Of a stretch of 64,000 bases of DNA, positions 43,734-52,393 are shown piece after piece. How positions within the stretch are numbered: position 1 is the stretch's first letter; the number at the start of each line of letters is the position of its first letter. Both the position numbers and the translations under genes were made by a program. Where the stretch lies: positions 1 to 64,000 of the forward strand of contig NZ_QRAN01000005.1 in the NCBI RefSeq assembly GCF_003457605.1. Reading direction: 5' to 3'. The notes beneath the pieces were generated by a model. It saw only the letters and a program-made list of their open reading frames with translations. It did not search any database and was not told the origin of the DNA. Source of the stretch: Seongchinamella sediminis. GTDB taxonomy: Bacteria > Pseudomonadota > Gammaproteobacteria > Pseudomonadales > Halieaceae.

Positions 43734-44801
43734 ATGTTCAAGTTCAATCCCCAGACCCTGAAGAAACTGCGCCGCTTCCGCGAGATCAAGCGCGGCTACT
43801 ACAGTTTCCTGATGCTGGCGGTGATGCTGGTGGTGCTGGCTTGCGGCGAGTTGCTGGTGAACAGCCGGGCCATTGTGGTCAAGTACGAGGGCCAGTGGTA
43901 CTTCCCCACCTACACGGCGTTTCATCCCGGCACCGATTTCGGCTTTGACTACAGCTATGAGGTGAACTACCGCGACCTGCGCGACCGTTTTGTCGCGGAG
44001 GGCGGCGACAACTGGCTGCTGATGCCGCCGGTACCCTACAACGCCTTTGAAAACAACGGTCACGGCGGCGTGTTCCGACCCACGCCGCCATCGGCCGAGA
44101 ACCAGCACTACCTCGGCACCGACACCACCAGCAGGGATATCCTGGCGCGGCTGTTCTACGGCACCCGTATCGCGCTGGTATTTGCCCTGGCCTTTACCGT
44201 CTGGGTCTACCTTATCGGTATTTCGGTGGGCTGCGCCATGGGCTATTTCGGCGGCGTGTTTGACCTGTTCTTCCAGCGCGTTATCGAAATCTGGTCCAAC
44301 ATACCGTTCCTGTACATGGTCATCATTGTGTTCTCGGTGATTCCCTCGACCCTGTCGATTCCGGCGCGCATCGGCATTCTGCTGGCGGTGATGGTGTTGT
44401 TCTCCTGGACCGGCATGACCTATAACATGCGCACCGAGACCTACAAGGAGAAGGCGCGCGACTATGTCGCCGCCGCGCGCATTATCGGCGCCTCCGACAC
44501 CCGCATCGTGTTCCGCCATATCCTGCCCAATGTGCTGGCGACGCTGGTGACCTTCATGCCCTTTGTGGTGGTCTCGGCCATCGGCGCCATTACCGCCCTC
44601 GACTTCCTGGGCTTTGGCCTGCCGCCGCCCACTCCCAGCCTGGGGGAGCTGCTCAAGCAGGGCACTGCCAACCTGCGTACCGCACCCTGGATTGTATCGG
44701 CGGCCTTTGTCACCCTGGTGTTCCTGCTCACCCTGATCACCTTTATCGGCGAGGCAGTGCGTGAGTCATTCGACCCGAAAAAATTTACTGTGTATCGCTG
44801 A
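43734..44801 (+). CDS. yejE: Oligopeptide/microcin C-type ABC transporter permease, YejE-like
   Basis: A 355-residue permease of the DppC/OppC type. The N-terminal RRFREIKRGYYSFLMLAVML and the following NSRAIVVKYEGQWYFPTY segment are characteristic of YejE, as is the LGTDTTSRDILARLFYGTRI block. The EAA loop reads DYVAAARIIGASDTRIVFRH. It should heterodimerise with the YejB-like permease. It ends 13 bases before the start of the binding-protein gene. Compared with the usual order (binding protein first), the permeases here come first. Confidence 0.92.
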   Translation: MFKFNPQTLKKLRRFREIKRGYYSFLMLAVMLVVLACGELLVNSRAIVVKYEGQWYFPTYTAFHPGTDFGFDYSYEVNYRDLRDRFVAEGGDNWLLMPPVPYNAFENNGHGGVFRPTPPSAENQHYLGTDTTSRDILARLFYGTRIALVFALAFTVWVYLIGISVGCAMGYFGGVFDLFFQRVIEIWSNIPFLYMVIIVFSVIPSTLSIPARIGILLAVMVLFSWTGMTYNMRTETYKEKARDYVAAARIIGASDTRIVFRHILPNVLATLVTFMPFVVVSAIGAITALDFLGFGLPPPTPSLGELLKQGTANLRTAPWIVSAAFVTLVFLLTLITFIGEAVRESFDPKKFTVYR

Positions 44802-44814
44802 GGATGTACTGCTT

Positions 44815-46788
44815 ATGACAGCTGCAATATTCCATCGACTGCGGACCACCTGCCTCGGCGCTCTCTGTGCCGGCCTGCTGGTGGCCTGCGGTGGCCCGGA
44901 CGAGGCGGCGCCGGCACAAAGCGCGGCCCCGATCGACAATACCGAGGAGGTGCAGGCCTACTACGCCGCCAACCCGGATTTCTTCGGCTTCAAGACCCCG
45001 GCCGATTTGCCAGCAGGACTGGTGTGGGAGGATGGCTCGGCACTGTCGGAAATGGGCTCGCCAGCGGCGAAGAAAGGCGGTACCGAGTACCGGGCGCTGC
45101 AGGACTTTCCGCGAACCCTGCGTACCATCGGGCCGGACTCCAATGGTGGTTTCAGAGCCATGTTGCAGGACGATGTGGCGGTGCCGCTGGGTTTCCGTCA
45201 CCGGGAGTACTTTGACTACATTCCCGGTCTCGCGACTGCCTGGGCCCGAAGCGAAGACGGCAAAACCTTCTATATCAAGCTGGACCCGAAAGCGACCTTC
45301 TCGGACGGTGAGCCGGTGACCGTGGATGATTTCCTGTTTATGTTCTGGTTTTACCGCTCGCCCTATGTGACCGCGCCCTGGTACAACAACTTCTACAGTA
45401 CCATGTACACCAATATCACCCGCTACGATGATCACACCATGTCGATCAGTATCCCGGCGTCCAAGCCGGACGGCGAGGCGCGAGTGTTGAGCCTGATACC
45501 CATCGCCCAGCATTTCTACAAGGAAGTGGGCGAGGACTTTGTCGATCGCTACCAGTGGCGTTTTGCCCCCACCACCGGTGCTTATGTGATTGAGGATGGC
45601 GACATCAAAAAAGGGCGTTCGATCACCATGACCCGGATTCCAGACTGGTGGGCCGGGGACAAGAAGCACTGGCGCTACCGTTTCAACGCCGACAAGATTC
45701 GCTTTACCGTGATCCGCGATACCGAGAAAATCTTCGAGGCCTTCCGCCGCGGTGACCTGGACCAGTCCGGGCTCAACCTGGCCGAACACTGGTACGAGAA
45801 GCTGCCCGACGACGCGCCGGAAGTGGCTGCCGGCTACATCAAGAAAGCGGTGTTTTACAACCAGCGTCCGCGGCCGACCTATGGCCTGTGGATCAACACC
45901 GCCCGGCCGCTGCTGGACAACCGGGACATCCGCCTGGGCATCAACCACGCTTCCAACTGGCAACTGGTGATCGACAAGTTCTTCCGCGGCGATTACGCCC
46001 GTATGCGCACCGAGCACGACGGCTTCGGTGAATTTACCCATCCGACCCTGCAGGCGAGGGAATTCGATATCGACAAGGCCCAGGCCCATTTTTCCGCGGC
46101 CGGTTTCAGCGAACGGGGGCCCGACGGTATTCTGGTGAACGCTGCCGGCCAGCGTTTGTCGTTCACGCTTTCTTCAGGTTACCAGTCCCTCAAGGACATC
46201 CTTACGATTCTCAAGGAGGAAGCGGCAAAAGCCGGGCTTGAGTTCCGTATTGAAGTGCTGGACGGCACCGCGAGCTGGAAGAAAGTACAGGAGAAACAGC
46301 ACGACATTCACTTCTCCGCCTTTGGCGTATTCCTGGAAATGTACCCCCGCTTCTGGGAGCATTACCATTCTGACAATGCCTACGACCAGGCCTTCCTCGA
46401 GGACGGCAGCGTCAACCCGGACCGTAAAATCAAAACCCAGACCAATAATCTGGAGAGCTTCGCCGACCCCGAGATGGACGTGATGATAGAGCGCTACCGG
46501 GCCTCTGACGACAAGGAGGAAATGATTGCGCTGGCCCACAGCATGTCGGAGTTGCACCACGAGCACGGCTCCTTCGTGCCCGGCTTTTTCCAGGGATTCT
46601 ACCGGGTCGGCTACTGGCGCTGGGTGCAGTACCCGGAACAATTCAGTTACAAACACACCCAGGGAGCAAGCGAGTTGTTTGTGCACTGGATTGACGAGGA
46701 TATCAGGCAGGAAACCCTGCAAGCCCGTAAATCCGGCAAGACTTTCGAGCCTTCCATCGAGATCTACGACCGCTGGAAGGAGCAATAG
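44815..46788 (+). CDS. yejA: Extracellular solute-binding lipoprotein, family 5, YejA-like
   Basis: About 657 residues from ATG 44815; the in-frame codons upstream overlap the permease gene. The N terminus has a lipobox (GLLVACGG, Cys25), so it is an outer-leaflet-anchored binding protein rather than a free periplasmic one. Family 5 (SBP_bac_5) features are clear: GTEYRALQDFPRTLRTIGPD, ATFSDGEPVTVDDFLFMFWF, IVFDAFRRG-like IFEAFRRGDLDQSGL, and a Trp-rich C terminus. Length and the FGFKTPADLP opening match YejA. It delivers peptides to the YejBE channel. The ATPase genes follow 6 bases later. Confidence 0.9.
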   Translation: MTAAIFHRLRTTCLGALCAGLLVACGGPDEAAPAQSAAPIDNTEEVQAYYAANPDFFGFKTPADLPAGLVWEDGSALSEMGSPAAKKGGTEYRALQDFPRTLRTIGPDSNGGFRAMLQDDVAVPLGFRHREYFDYIPGLATAWARSEDGKTFYIKLDPKATFSDGEPVTVDDFLFMFWFYRSPYVTAPWYNNFYSTMYTNITRYDDHTMSISIPASKPDGEARVLSLIPIAQHFYKEVGEDFVDRYQWRFAPTTGAYVIEDGDIKKGRSITMTRIPDWWAGDKKHWRYRFNADKIRFTVIRDTEKIFEAFRRGDLDQSGLNLAEHWYEKLPDDAPEVAAGYIKKAVFYNQRPRPTYGLWINTARPLLDNRDIRLGINHASNWQLVIDKFFRGDYARMRTEHDGFGEFTHPTLQAREFDIDKAQAHFSAAGFSERGPDGILVNAAGQRLSFTLSSGYQSLKDILTILKEEAAKAGLEFRIEVLDGTASWKKVQEKQHDIHFSAFGVFLEMYPRFWEHYHSDNAYDQAFLEDGSVNPDRKIKTQTNNLESFADPEMDVMIERYRASDDKEEMIALAHSMSELHHEHGSFVPGFFQGFYRVGYWRWVQYPEQFSYKHTQGASELFVHWIDEDIRQETLQARKSGKTFEPSIEIYDRWKEQ

Positions 46789-46794
46789 GCCCAG

Positions 46795-47766
46795 ATGTCA
46801 CTACTGGAGGTCGATAACCTGCAGGTGGAGTTCACCACCGACGAGGGCCGGGTGCGCGCCGTTGACGGGCTCAGCTTCAACATCGAGGCGGGCCAGACCC
46901 TGGGTATTGTCGGCGAATCCGGCTGCGGCAAGAGTGTGACCGCGTTATCGGTCATGCGCCTGCTGCCCCAGCCGATGGGGCAGATTGTCGGTGGCGCGGT
47001 CCGCTTCCGGGGCCGGGAACTGACCACGCTTGACCTGGAGGCCATGCGCAAAATACGCGGCGCCGATATCGGCATGGTGTTCCAGGAGCCGATGACGGCG
47101 CTCAATCCGGTACACACCATCGGTCGCCAGCTGACCGAGGCGATACTGCTGCACAAGGACATCCGGCCCGAACAGGCGACCCGCGACGCGGTACAACTGC
47201 TGGACCACGTCGGGATTCCCTCGCCGGACATTCGCATGGGCGAGTACCCTCACCAGCTCTCCGGCGGCATGCGCCAGCGGGTGGTGATCGCCATGGCGCT
47301 GGCCTGCAAGCCGGCGCTGCTGATCGCCGACGAGCCGACAACGGCACTGGATGTCACCATCCAGGCCCAGATCCTGGAACTGATCAGCGACCTGCAGGCC
47401 GAGATGGGTATGGCGGTGATGATGATTACCCATGACCTCGGCGTGATCGCCGAGACCTGCGACGAGGTGGTGGTCATGTATGCCGGCCGCATGGCGGAGC
47501 AGGGCACGGTGTTCGACATATTCGATCGCCCTGCCCACCCCTACACCCGGGGGCTGCTGGCCTCGATTCCCCGGCTGGAGACCGCGCCCAAGTCGCGGCT
47601 CAGTATTATCGCGGGCATGGTGCCCAGTCTTTACGACCTGCCATCCGGCTGCCGTTTCCAGAACCGCTGCCCCCACGCCGAGGACGCCTGTGCCGCCGTG
47701 CCCGCGCAGGAAGCCGTTGCCGATGGCCACCGGGTCGCCTGTCGTCGCTGGCGGGAGTTGCAATGA
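46795..47766 (+). CDS. Peptide ABC transporter ATP-binding protein, DppD/YejF N-half-like
   Basis: A 323-residue nucleotide-binding subunit. Walker A is GESGCGKS, the signature is LSGGMRQRV, Walker B is [13 protein letters not shown], and the switch histidine is in MITHDLGVI. The C-terminal oligopeptide-transporter extension with cysteines ([15 protein letters not shown]) may hold an Fe-S cluster, as in DppD/OppD. In E. coli-type Yej systems both ATPases are fused in YejF; here they are separate genes that overlap by 4 bases (ATGA at 47763). ATG 46795 lies 6 bases after the binding-protein stop. Confidence 0.93.
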   Translation: MSLLEVDNLQVEFTTDEGRVRAVDGLSFNIEAGQTLGIVGESGCGKSVTALSVMRLLPQPMGQIVGGAVRFRGRELTTLDLEAMRKIRGADIGMVFQEPMTALNPVHTIGRQLTEAILLHKDIRPEQATRDAVQLLDHVGIPSPDIRMGEYPHQLSGGMRQRVVIAMALACKPALLIADEPTTALDVTIQAQILELISDLQAEMGMAVMMITHDLGVIAETCDEVVVMYAGRMAEQGTVFDIFDRPAHPYTRGLLASIPRLETAPKSRLSIIAGMVPSLYDLPSGCRFQNRCPHAEDACAAVPAQEAVADGHRVACRRWRELQ

Positions 47767-48749
47767 AGCCCCTGCTGGAAGTCAGCGACCTGCAGATGCA
47801 TTTCCCGGTGCGCGAGGGCATATTGCTGCGCACCCGCAAGTACAATCGCGCGGTGGACGGCGTCTCGCTGCACATCAACCCCGGTGAGACCCTCGGGCTG
47901 GTGGGCGAATCCGGCTGTGGCAAGTCCACCCTGGGGCGCTGCATCAGCCGCCTCTATACTCCCACGGCCGGCCGCATCCTGTTCGAGGGTGAGGACATTT
48001 CCCGGCTCCGGGGCAAGGCACTGCTGCCTTATCGCCAGCATATCCAGATGATATTCCAGGACCCGATGGAGTCCCTCAACGCCCGCCACACGGTAGGCGA
48101 GATTCTCGAGGAGCCGCTGCTTATTCATCGCCTGGGTGACAAGGCGCAGCGCCTGGCACGGGTCCGTGAACTGCTGGACATTGTCGGCCTCCCGGCGCGC
48201 TCCGTCACCCGCTACCCCTTCGAGTTTTCCGGCGGCCAGCGCCAGCGCATCGGTATCGCCCGGGCGATTGCCCTGAACCCGAAATTGATCATCTGCGATG
48301 AACCGGTGTCGGCGCTGGACGTGTCCATCCAGAGCCAGATCCTGAATCTGCTCAATGACCTGCAACAGGAACTGGGCCTGGCCTACCTGTTTATTGCCCA
48401 TGACCTGGCGGTGGTGAAACACATCTCCGACCGGGTGGCGATCATGTACCTGGGTAAGATTGTCGAGTATGCGTCCGGCGAGCGAATCTACAGCGCGCCC
48501 GCCCATCCCTATACCCGCTCGCTGATCTCCGCCATCCCGGTGCCTGACCCCCACCGCAAGGCCCAGCGCCAGGTGCTCAGTGGCGATGTGCCATCGCCGA
48601 TCAACCCACCCTCCGGCTGTCATTTTCATCCGCGCTGCCCCGAGGTAATGGCCCGTTGCAGCAGTGATGTGCCGCAGCTTATCGTGCGCGAGAACGAGCA
48701 CGCCTGTGCCTGCCACCTGCTGGCGACCGGGCATCCTAACCCCGACTGA
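47763..48749 (+). CDS. Peptide ABC transporter ATP-binding protein, DppF/YejF C-half-like
   Basis: A 328-residue second nucleotide-binding subunit of the importer. Walker A is GESGCGKST, the signature [10 protein letters not shown], Walker [13 protein letters not shown], and the switch region [10 protein letters not shown]. The cysteine-bearing tail ([15 protein letters not shown]) parallels the first ATPase. It is translationally coupled to that gene by a 4-base overlap, giving a heterodimeric ATPase equivalent to the fused YejF protein. The reductase-like gene follows 36 bases later and may share the transcript. Confidence 0.93.
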   Translation: MKPLLEVSDLQMHFPVREGILLRTRKYNRAVDGVSLHINPGETLGLVGESGCGKSTLGRCISRLYTPTAGRILFEGEDISRLRGKALLPYRQHIQMIFQDPMESLNARHTVGEILEEPLLIHRLGDKAQRLARVRELLDIVGLPARSVTRYPFEFSGGQRQRIGIARAIALNPKLIICDEPVSALDVSIQSQILNLLNDLQQELGLAYLFIAHDLAVVKHISDRVAIMYLGKIVEYASGERIYSAPAHPYTRSLISAIPVPDPHRKAQRQVLSGDVPSPINPPSGCHFHPRCPEVMARCSSDVPQLIVRENEHACACHLLATGHPNPD

Positions 48750-48785
48750 TTACGACTGGCGAGAACGCCAGCAAGGAGAATTTCC

Positions 48786-49961
48786 ATGTCCGAGCAACGT
48801 GAACTGGACCTTATTGTCTACGGTGCCAGCGGTTTTACCGGCCGCCTGGTATGTGAGTACCTGCAGGACCAGTACGGCGTCGATGGCGACATCAAGTGGG
48901 CGATGGCCGGGCGCAGCGAAGACAAACTCAGGCAGGTGCGCGACGAGATGGGAATTGCCGACACCGTGTCCCTGGTGGTGGCGGATTCCGCCGACCCGGC
49001 CTCGGTGGCGTCCATGGTTGCAAGCACCAGAGTCCTGCTGACCACGGTGGGCCCCTATCAACTGTATGGCAGTGATATCGTCAAGGCCTGCGCCGGGGCG
49101 GGCACGGATTATGTCGACCTCTGTGGTGAACCGGCCTGGATGCACCAAATGATTGCCGCCCACGGCGACACGGCCAAAGCCAGCGGCGCAAGGATTGTCT
49201 TTTCCTGCGGCTTTGACTCTATTCCCTTCGACCTCGGTGTGCTCTACCTGCAGCAGCTTGCGGCCGATGACGGCCAGGCGCCATTGAACCGGGTCAAGGG
49301 CAGGGTACGGGCAATGAAGGGCACCATGTCCGGCGGCACCCTGGCCAGCTTCAGGGCCACCATGGCCGCCGCCGGCGATAACCCGGAACTGGTCGCCGTG
49401 CTGACCAACCCCTTTGCTCTTGCCGAGGGCTTCACCGGCCCGGAACAGCCGTCGGGGATGAAGCCCCTGTACGAGGAGGACCTGGGTAGCTGGTCGGCCC
49501 CCTTTGTCATGGCCACCATCAACACCAAGAACATTCATCGCAGCAACCTGCTCCTGGACCACCGCTACGGTAAGGACTTTGTCTACGACGAGATGCTGCT
49601 CACCGGGCCGGGCGAGGAGGGAGAGGCGGTTGCCAAGGCCGTTGCCAGCGACAACTCCATGGCCAAATCCAGGCTGCAGCCCGGCGAGGGGCCGAGCAAG
49701 GAAGAGCGGGACAAGGGTTGCTACGATGTCATGTTCGTCGGAAGCAACCCGTCGGGCTACCAGGTGACAGCCAGCGTCAAGGGCGACAGGGATCCGGGCT
49801 ACGGTTCCACCAGCAAAATGATCGCCGAGGCAGCCGTGTGTCTCGTCCTGGACCCGGGGGCGGCTGGCGGAGGTATATGGACGCCGGCGGCGGCGCCGGG
49901 TTCGCAGCTGATCGAGCGCCTGCAGGCCAATGCGGGGCTCAGCTTCCAGCGCGAGGGGTAA
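48786..49961 (+). CDS. Saccharopine dehydrogenase NADP-binding domain / trans-acting enoyl reductase family protein
   Basis: A 391-residue Rossmann-fold protein. The N-terminal LIVYGASGFTGRLVCEYL is the NAD(P)-binding loop, followed by AMAGRSEDKL, LLTTVGPYQLYG, DYVDLCGEP and FSCGFDSIPFDLG, the signature blocks of the saccharopine dehydrogenase-like group that includes mycobacterial trans-acting enoyl reductases. No lysine-pathway genes are nearby, so a lipid or polyketide-like substrate is more likely than saccharopine. AAGGAG precedes ATG 48786. It trails the peptide importer operon and may be co-transcribed. Confidence 0.87.
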   Translation: MSEQRELDLIVYGASGFTGRLVCEYLQDQYGVDGDIKWAMAGRSEDKLRQVRDEMGIADTVSLVVADSADPASVASMVASTRVLLTTVGPYQLYGSDIVKACAGAGTDYVDLCGEPAWMHQMIAAHGDTAKASGARIVFSCGFDSIPFDLGVLYLQQLAADDGQAPLNRVKGRVRAMKGTMSGGTLASFRATMAAAGDNPELVAVLTNPFALAEGFTGPEQPSGMKPLYEEDLGSWSAPFVMATINTKNIHRSNLLLDHRYGKDFVYDEMLLTGPGEEGEAVAKAVASDNSMAKSRLQPGEGPSKEERDKGCYDVMFVGSNPSGYQVTASVKGDRDPGYGSTSKMIAEAAVCLVLDPGAAGGGIWTPAAAPGSQLIERLQANAGLSFQREG

Positions 49962-50050
49962 CCGCAAACCAGCAGCGCTGGCCAGGCGGCTGGCGCCTTT
50001 GAAAACATGCGTCTCCACCCCGGCCCTTCTGTTGCCGGGTATTCTTCCGC

Positions 50051-50056
50051 TATAAT
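50051..50056 (+). promoter_or_regulatory. Candidate -10 element upstream of the aminotransferase gene
   Basis: A perfect TATAAT sits 88 bases before ATG 50144. No convincing -35 hexamer occurs at 16-18 bases upstream (CTGTTG at 16 bases is the best), so this is a partial promoter call. Confidence 0.35.
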
Positions 50057-50143
50057 CCCGGCGCCCCGTCCAGCGCTGGCGAGGAGTCGGGCGTGGCCTA
50101 GTGCAGTTTTTCGTTTCCGTCCCAGATTCAGGTGCCTGTAACC

Positions 50144-51331
50144 ATGTTCTCAGAACTAGAGCCGCGTCCTGCGGACCCCATTCTCGGTCTTACCGTCAAG
50201 TTCAAGGCCGACAGCAATCCGCAGAAAATCGACCTCGGCGCCGGGATTTACAAGGACGATCAGGGCAATACCCCGGTACTGGAATGCGTCAAGGCTGCCG
50301 AACAGCTCCGCGTGGACCGGGAAACCAGCAAGACCTACATCAACTCCGCCGGGTCCCCCCTGTTCAACGAGAAAATCACCGACCTGATGCTGGGCGAGCA
50401 CCGGGTCATTGCCGACAACCGTATCCGCACGATTTCCACCCCGGGAGGCACCGGCGCCCTGCGCATTGCCGGGGAGTTCATCAGGACCTGCAAGCCCGGC
50501 GCCACTATCTGGGTCAGCAACCCGACCTGGGCCAATCACCAGGGTGTGTTTGCCGCTGCCGGCCTGACGGTGAAAACCTACCCCTACTACGATTACGACA
50601 ACAAGTGCCTGGACTTCGACGGCATGCTGGCGGCGCTCAGGCAGGTGTCCGCCGATGATGCGGTGTTAATCCACGCCTGCTGCCACAACCCCAGCGGCAT
50701 GGACCTCGACCCGCAGCAGTGGCAGCAGATAGCCGAACTGGCAGCCGAGGTGGGCTTCCTGCCGGTGGTGGATATGGCCTACCAGGGCTTCGGCGAGGGC
50801 CTGGACGAGGATGCCCGTGGCCTGCGCCTGCTGGCCGATACCGTGGACGAGATGATTATCTGCGGCTCCTGCTCGAAGAACTTCGGCCTCTATCGCGAGC
50901 GCATCGGCGCCTGCTCCATCATTGGCAAAAGCGCCGAGGCGGCGGACATTATTTACTCGGTGCTGTTGCCCACCGTGCGGGTGAATTACTCCATGCCCCC
51001 GGCCCACGGCGCCGCCATTGTCGAGACCATTCTCGATTCCCCTGAACTCACTGCCCGCTGGCACGCGGAATTGAAAGACATGCGCGACCGTATCGGCGGT
51101 ATGCGCCAGTTACTGGTAGACAAGCTGGTGGAGAAGGGCGTGACCCGGGATTTCAGTTTCATCACCCGCCAGAAGGGCATGTTTTCCTTCCTCGGAATCG
51201 ATCCGGAGCAGGTGCAGCGGCTGCAGGAGGAGAGCAGTATTTATATTGTCGGCTCCAGCAGAATCAGCCTTGCCGCGATCGCCCCGAACAATGTGGATTA
51301 CCTGGCCGAGAGTATTGCGCGGGTGTTGTAA
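50144..51331 (+). CDS. Aromatic/aspartate aminotransferase (class I, TyrB/AspC-like)
   Basis: About 395 residues from ATG 50144 (MFSELEPRPADPILGLTVKF); GTG 50132 is four codons upstream. This is a class Ia aminotransferase: PLP-binding lysine Lys245 in SCSKNFGLYRERIG, HACCHNPSGMD at the asparagine/proline site, DMAYQGFGEGLD with the PLP aspartate, and a C-terminal arginine region. Substrates would be aspartate, tyrosine or phenylalanine with 2-oxoglutarate, producing glutamate. It lies just upstream of the glutamate mutase operon but is separated by the opposing rraA gene, so direct linkage is not shown. Confidence 0.92.
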   Translation: MFSELEPRPADPILGLTVKFKADSNPQKIDLGAGIYKDDQGNTPVLECVKAAEQLRVDRETSKTYINSAGSPLFNEKITDLMLGEHRVIADNRIRTISTPGGTGALRIAGEFIRTCKPGATIWVSNPTWANHQGVFAAAGLTVKTYPYYDYDNKCLDFDGMLAALRQVSADDAVLIHACCHNPSGMDLDPQQWQQIAELAAEVGFLPVVDMAYQGFGEGLDEDARGLRLLADTVDEMIICGSCSKNFGLYRERIGACSIIGKSAEAADIIYSVLLPTVRVNYSMPPAHGAAIVETILDSPELTARWHAELKDMRDRIGGMRQLLVDKLVEKGVTRDFSFITRQKGMFSFLGIDPEQVQRLQEESSIYIVGSSRISLAAIAPNNVDYLAESIARVL

Positions 51332-51361
51332 GCTCTTCCGCGGTTATCCCGGCCCCGCTGG

Positions 51362-51841
51362 CTAATCCAGCCGCTGTGGACAAACAATCACCCCGTCCCG
51401 GTCCGCGTACAGGTAATCCCCGGGCCGGAATTCCACGCCGCCAAAACCCAGCACTGCATCCCGCTCCCCGGCTGTGACCGGAATGTACTTGCGGGGGCAG
51501 GTGCCCAGGGCAAACAGGGCTACCGGTATGTCCTCTATTTGCAGGGTGTCGCGCACGTAGCCGTTGATCACTATGCCGCTGTAGTGGTTCTGGTGGGCGA
51601 ATTTCATCAGGTTTTCGCCCACCACGGCGTAGTAAGCCTGGTCCACGTCCACCACCACTACCTTGCCGCTGCCGTCTTCATCCCGTAACAGGCTGATCAG
51701 GTCGGAGTTGTTCCGGTCGAGCTTTATGGTGATAATCTCGCCCCGGCATTTTTCCGCGCCGCCGAAATTCCGGTAGCCGGGGGCCAGTACGGCGGACTTG
51801 TCGCTGTGTTCATCACAGATATCGGCGGTGAAAAACGCCAT
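51362..51841 (-). CDS. rraA: Ribonuclease E activity regulator RraA
   Basis: A 159-residue protein, close to the usual 161. It matches RraA along its length: TADICDEH at the N terminus, NFGGAEKCRGEIITIK, GKVVVVDVDQAYYAVVGENL, GIVINGYVRDT, and FGGVEFRPGDYLYADRDGVI. RraA trimers bind RNase E and inhibit RNA turnover; family relatives are oxaloacetate decarboxylases or 4-hydroxy-4-methyl-2-oxoglutarate aldolases, a possible alternative. The start at ATG 51841 is chosen for family length. It converges on the aminotransferase gene and is divergent from the glutamate mutase operon across 138 bases. Confidence 0.87.
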   Translation of the reverse strand: MAFFTADICDEHSDKSAVLAPGYRNFGGAEKCRGEIITIKLDRNNSDLISLLRDEDGSGKVVVVDVDQAYYAVVGENLMKFAHQNHYSGIVINGYVRDTLQIEDIPVALFALGTCPRKYIPVTAGERDAVLGFGGVEFRPGDYLYADRDGVIVCPQRLD

Positions 51842-51979
51842 GGGGAATCCTCTCATGCAATAGGGCGGGGGAATTCTAGCACCACGACCCCGTGTTAGGC
51901 ATAAACTTTTGATACTATTAGCTTTTATGGTGTGTTGGCAGGGCCGCCGACGCGCCTGGGCAAGCAGGCAGCAACGTAC

Positions 51980-52393
51980 ATGAAGGTAGTAACCGGCGTA
52001 GTGGGTAACGATATCCACGTGGTCGCCAACCGACTGATCGACCTCTCCCTGCGTGCCAGGGGCTACGAGGTTTACAACCTGGGGGTCAACACCCACCTGG
52101 AAGAATTTTTCGACGCGGTGGTGGAAACCGGCGCCGAGGTACTGATGATCTCCTCGCTCAACGGTGAGGCGGAGGGCTGGGGCCGTGAGGTCCGGCTGCT
52201 CAAGTCACAGTACAAGAACCTGGATGAGGTGATCATGATGATAGGCGGTAACCTCGTCGTGGGTAGCGGCGATAGCGAGGAAATTGTCGCCCGTTACAAG
52301 AACTACGGCTTCGATCTGGTGTGCCACCAGGTTGACCTCAACACCGGCCTGGATATGTTGCAGGAGCTGGTTGAGCAGAGGTACCCCGCGTGA
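51980..52393 (+). CDS. glmS: Glutamate mutase (methylaspartate mutase) small B12-binding subunit
   Basis: A 137-residue cobalamin-binding subunit from ATG 51980; a GTG at 51932 would add 16 unlikely residues. The B12 motif reads GNDIHVVANRLID with cobalt-ligand His13. The following SSLNGEAEGWG and GGNLVVG segments match the dimethylbenzimidazole-tail pocket of GlmS/MutS. The usual D-x-H-x-x-G has Ala16 in place of Gly. With the large subunit it should interconvert L-glutamate and (2S,3S)-3-methylaspartate by a radical rearrangement. It overlaps the large-subunit gene by 4 bases (GTGA). Confidence 0.9.
   Translation: MKVVTGVVGNDIHVVANRLIDLSLRARGYEVYNLGVNTHLEEFFDAVVETGAEVLMISSLNGEAEGWGREVRLLKSQYKNLDEVIMMIGGNLVVGSGDSEEIVARYKNYGFDLVCHQVDLNTGLDMLQELVEQRYPA

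Noticed and set aside
48786-49961. Lysine-pathway saccharopine dehydrogenase
   Set aside because: No lysine-pathway genes are nearby, and the sequence blocks fit the trans-acting enoyl reductase-like subgroup better.
50019-50039. CCCGGC/GCCGGG stem followed by TATTCTT, possible intrinsic terminator after the importer operon
   Set aside because: The stem is only 6 bases with a 9-base loop and the T-tract is interrupted, so it is no better than chance in GC-rich DNA.
51932-51979. GTG at 51932 as the start of the glutamate mutase small subunit
   Set aside because: It adds 16 residues absent from the family and has no ribosome site; ATG 51980 gives the normal N terminus.
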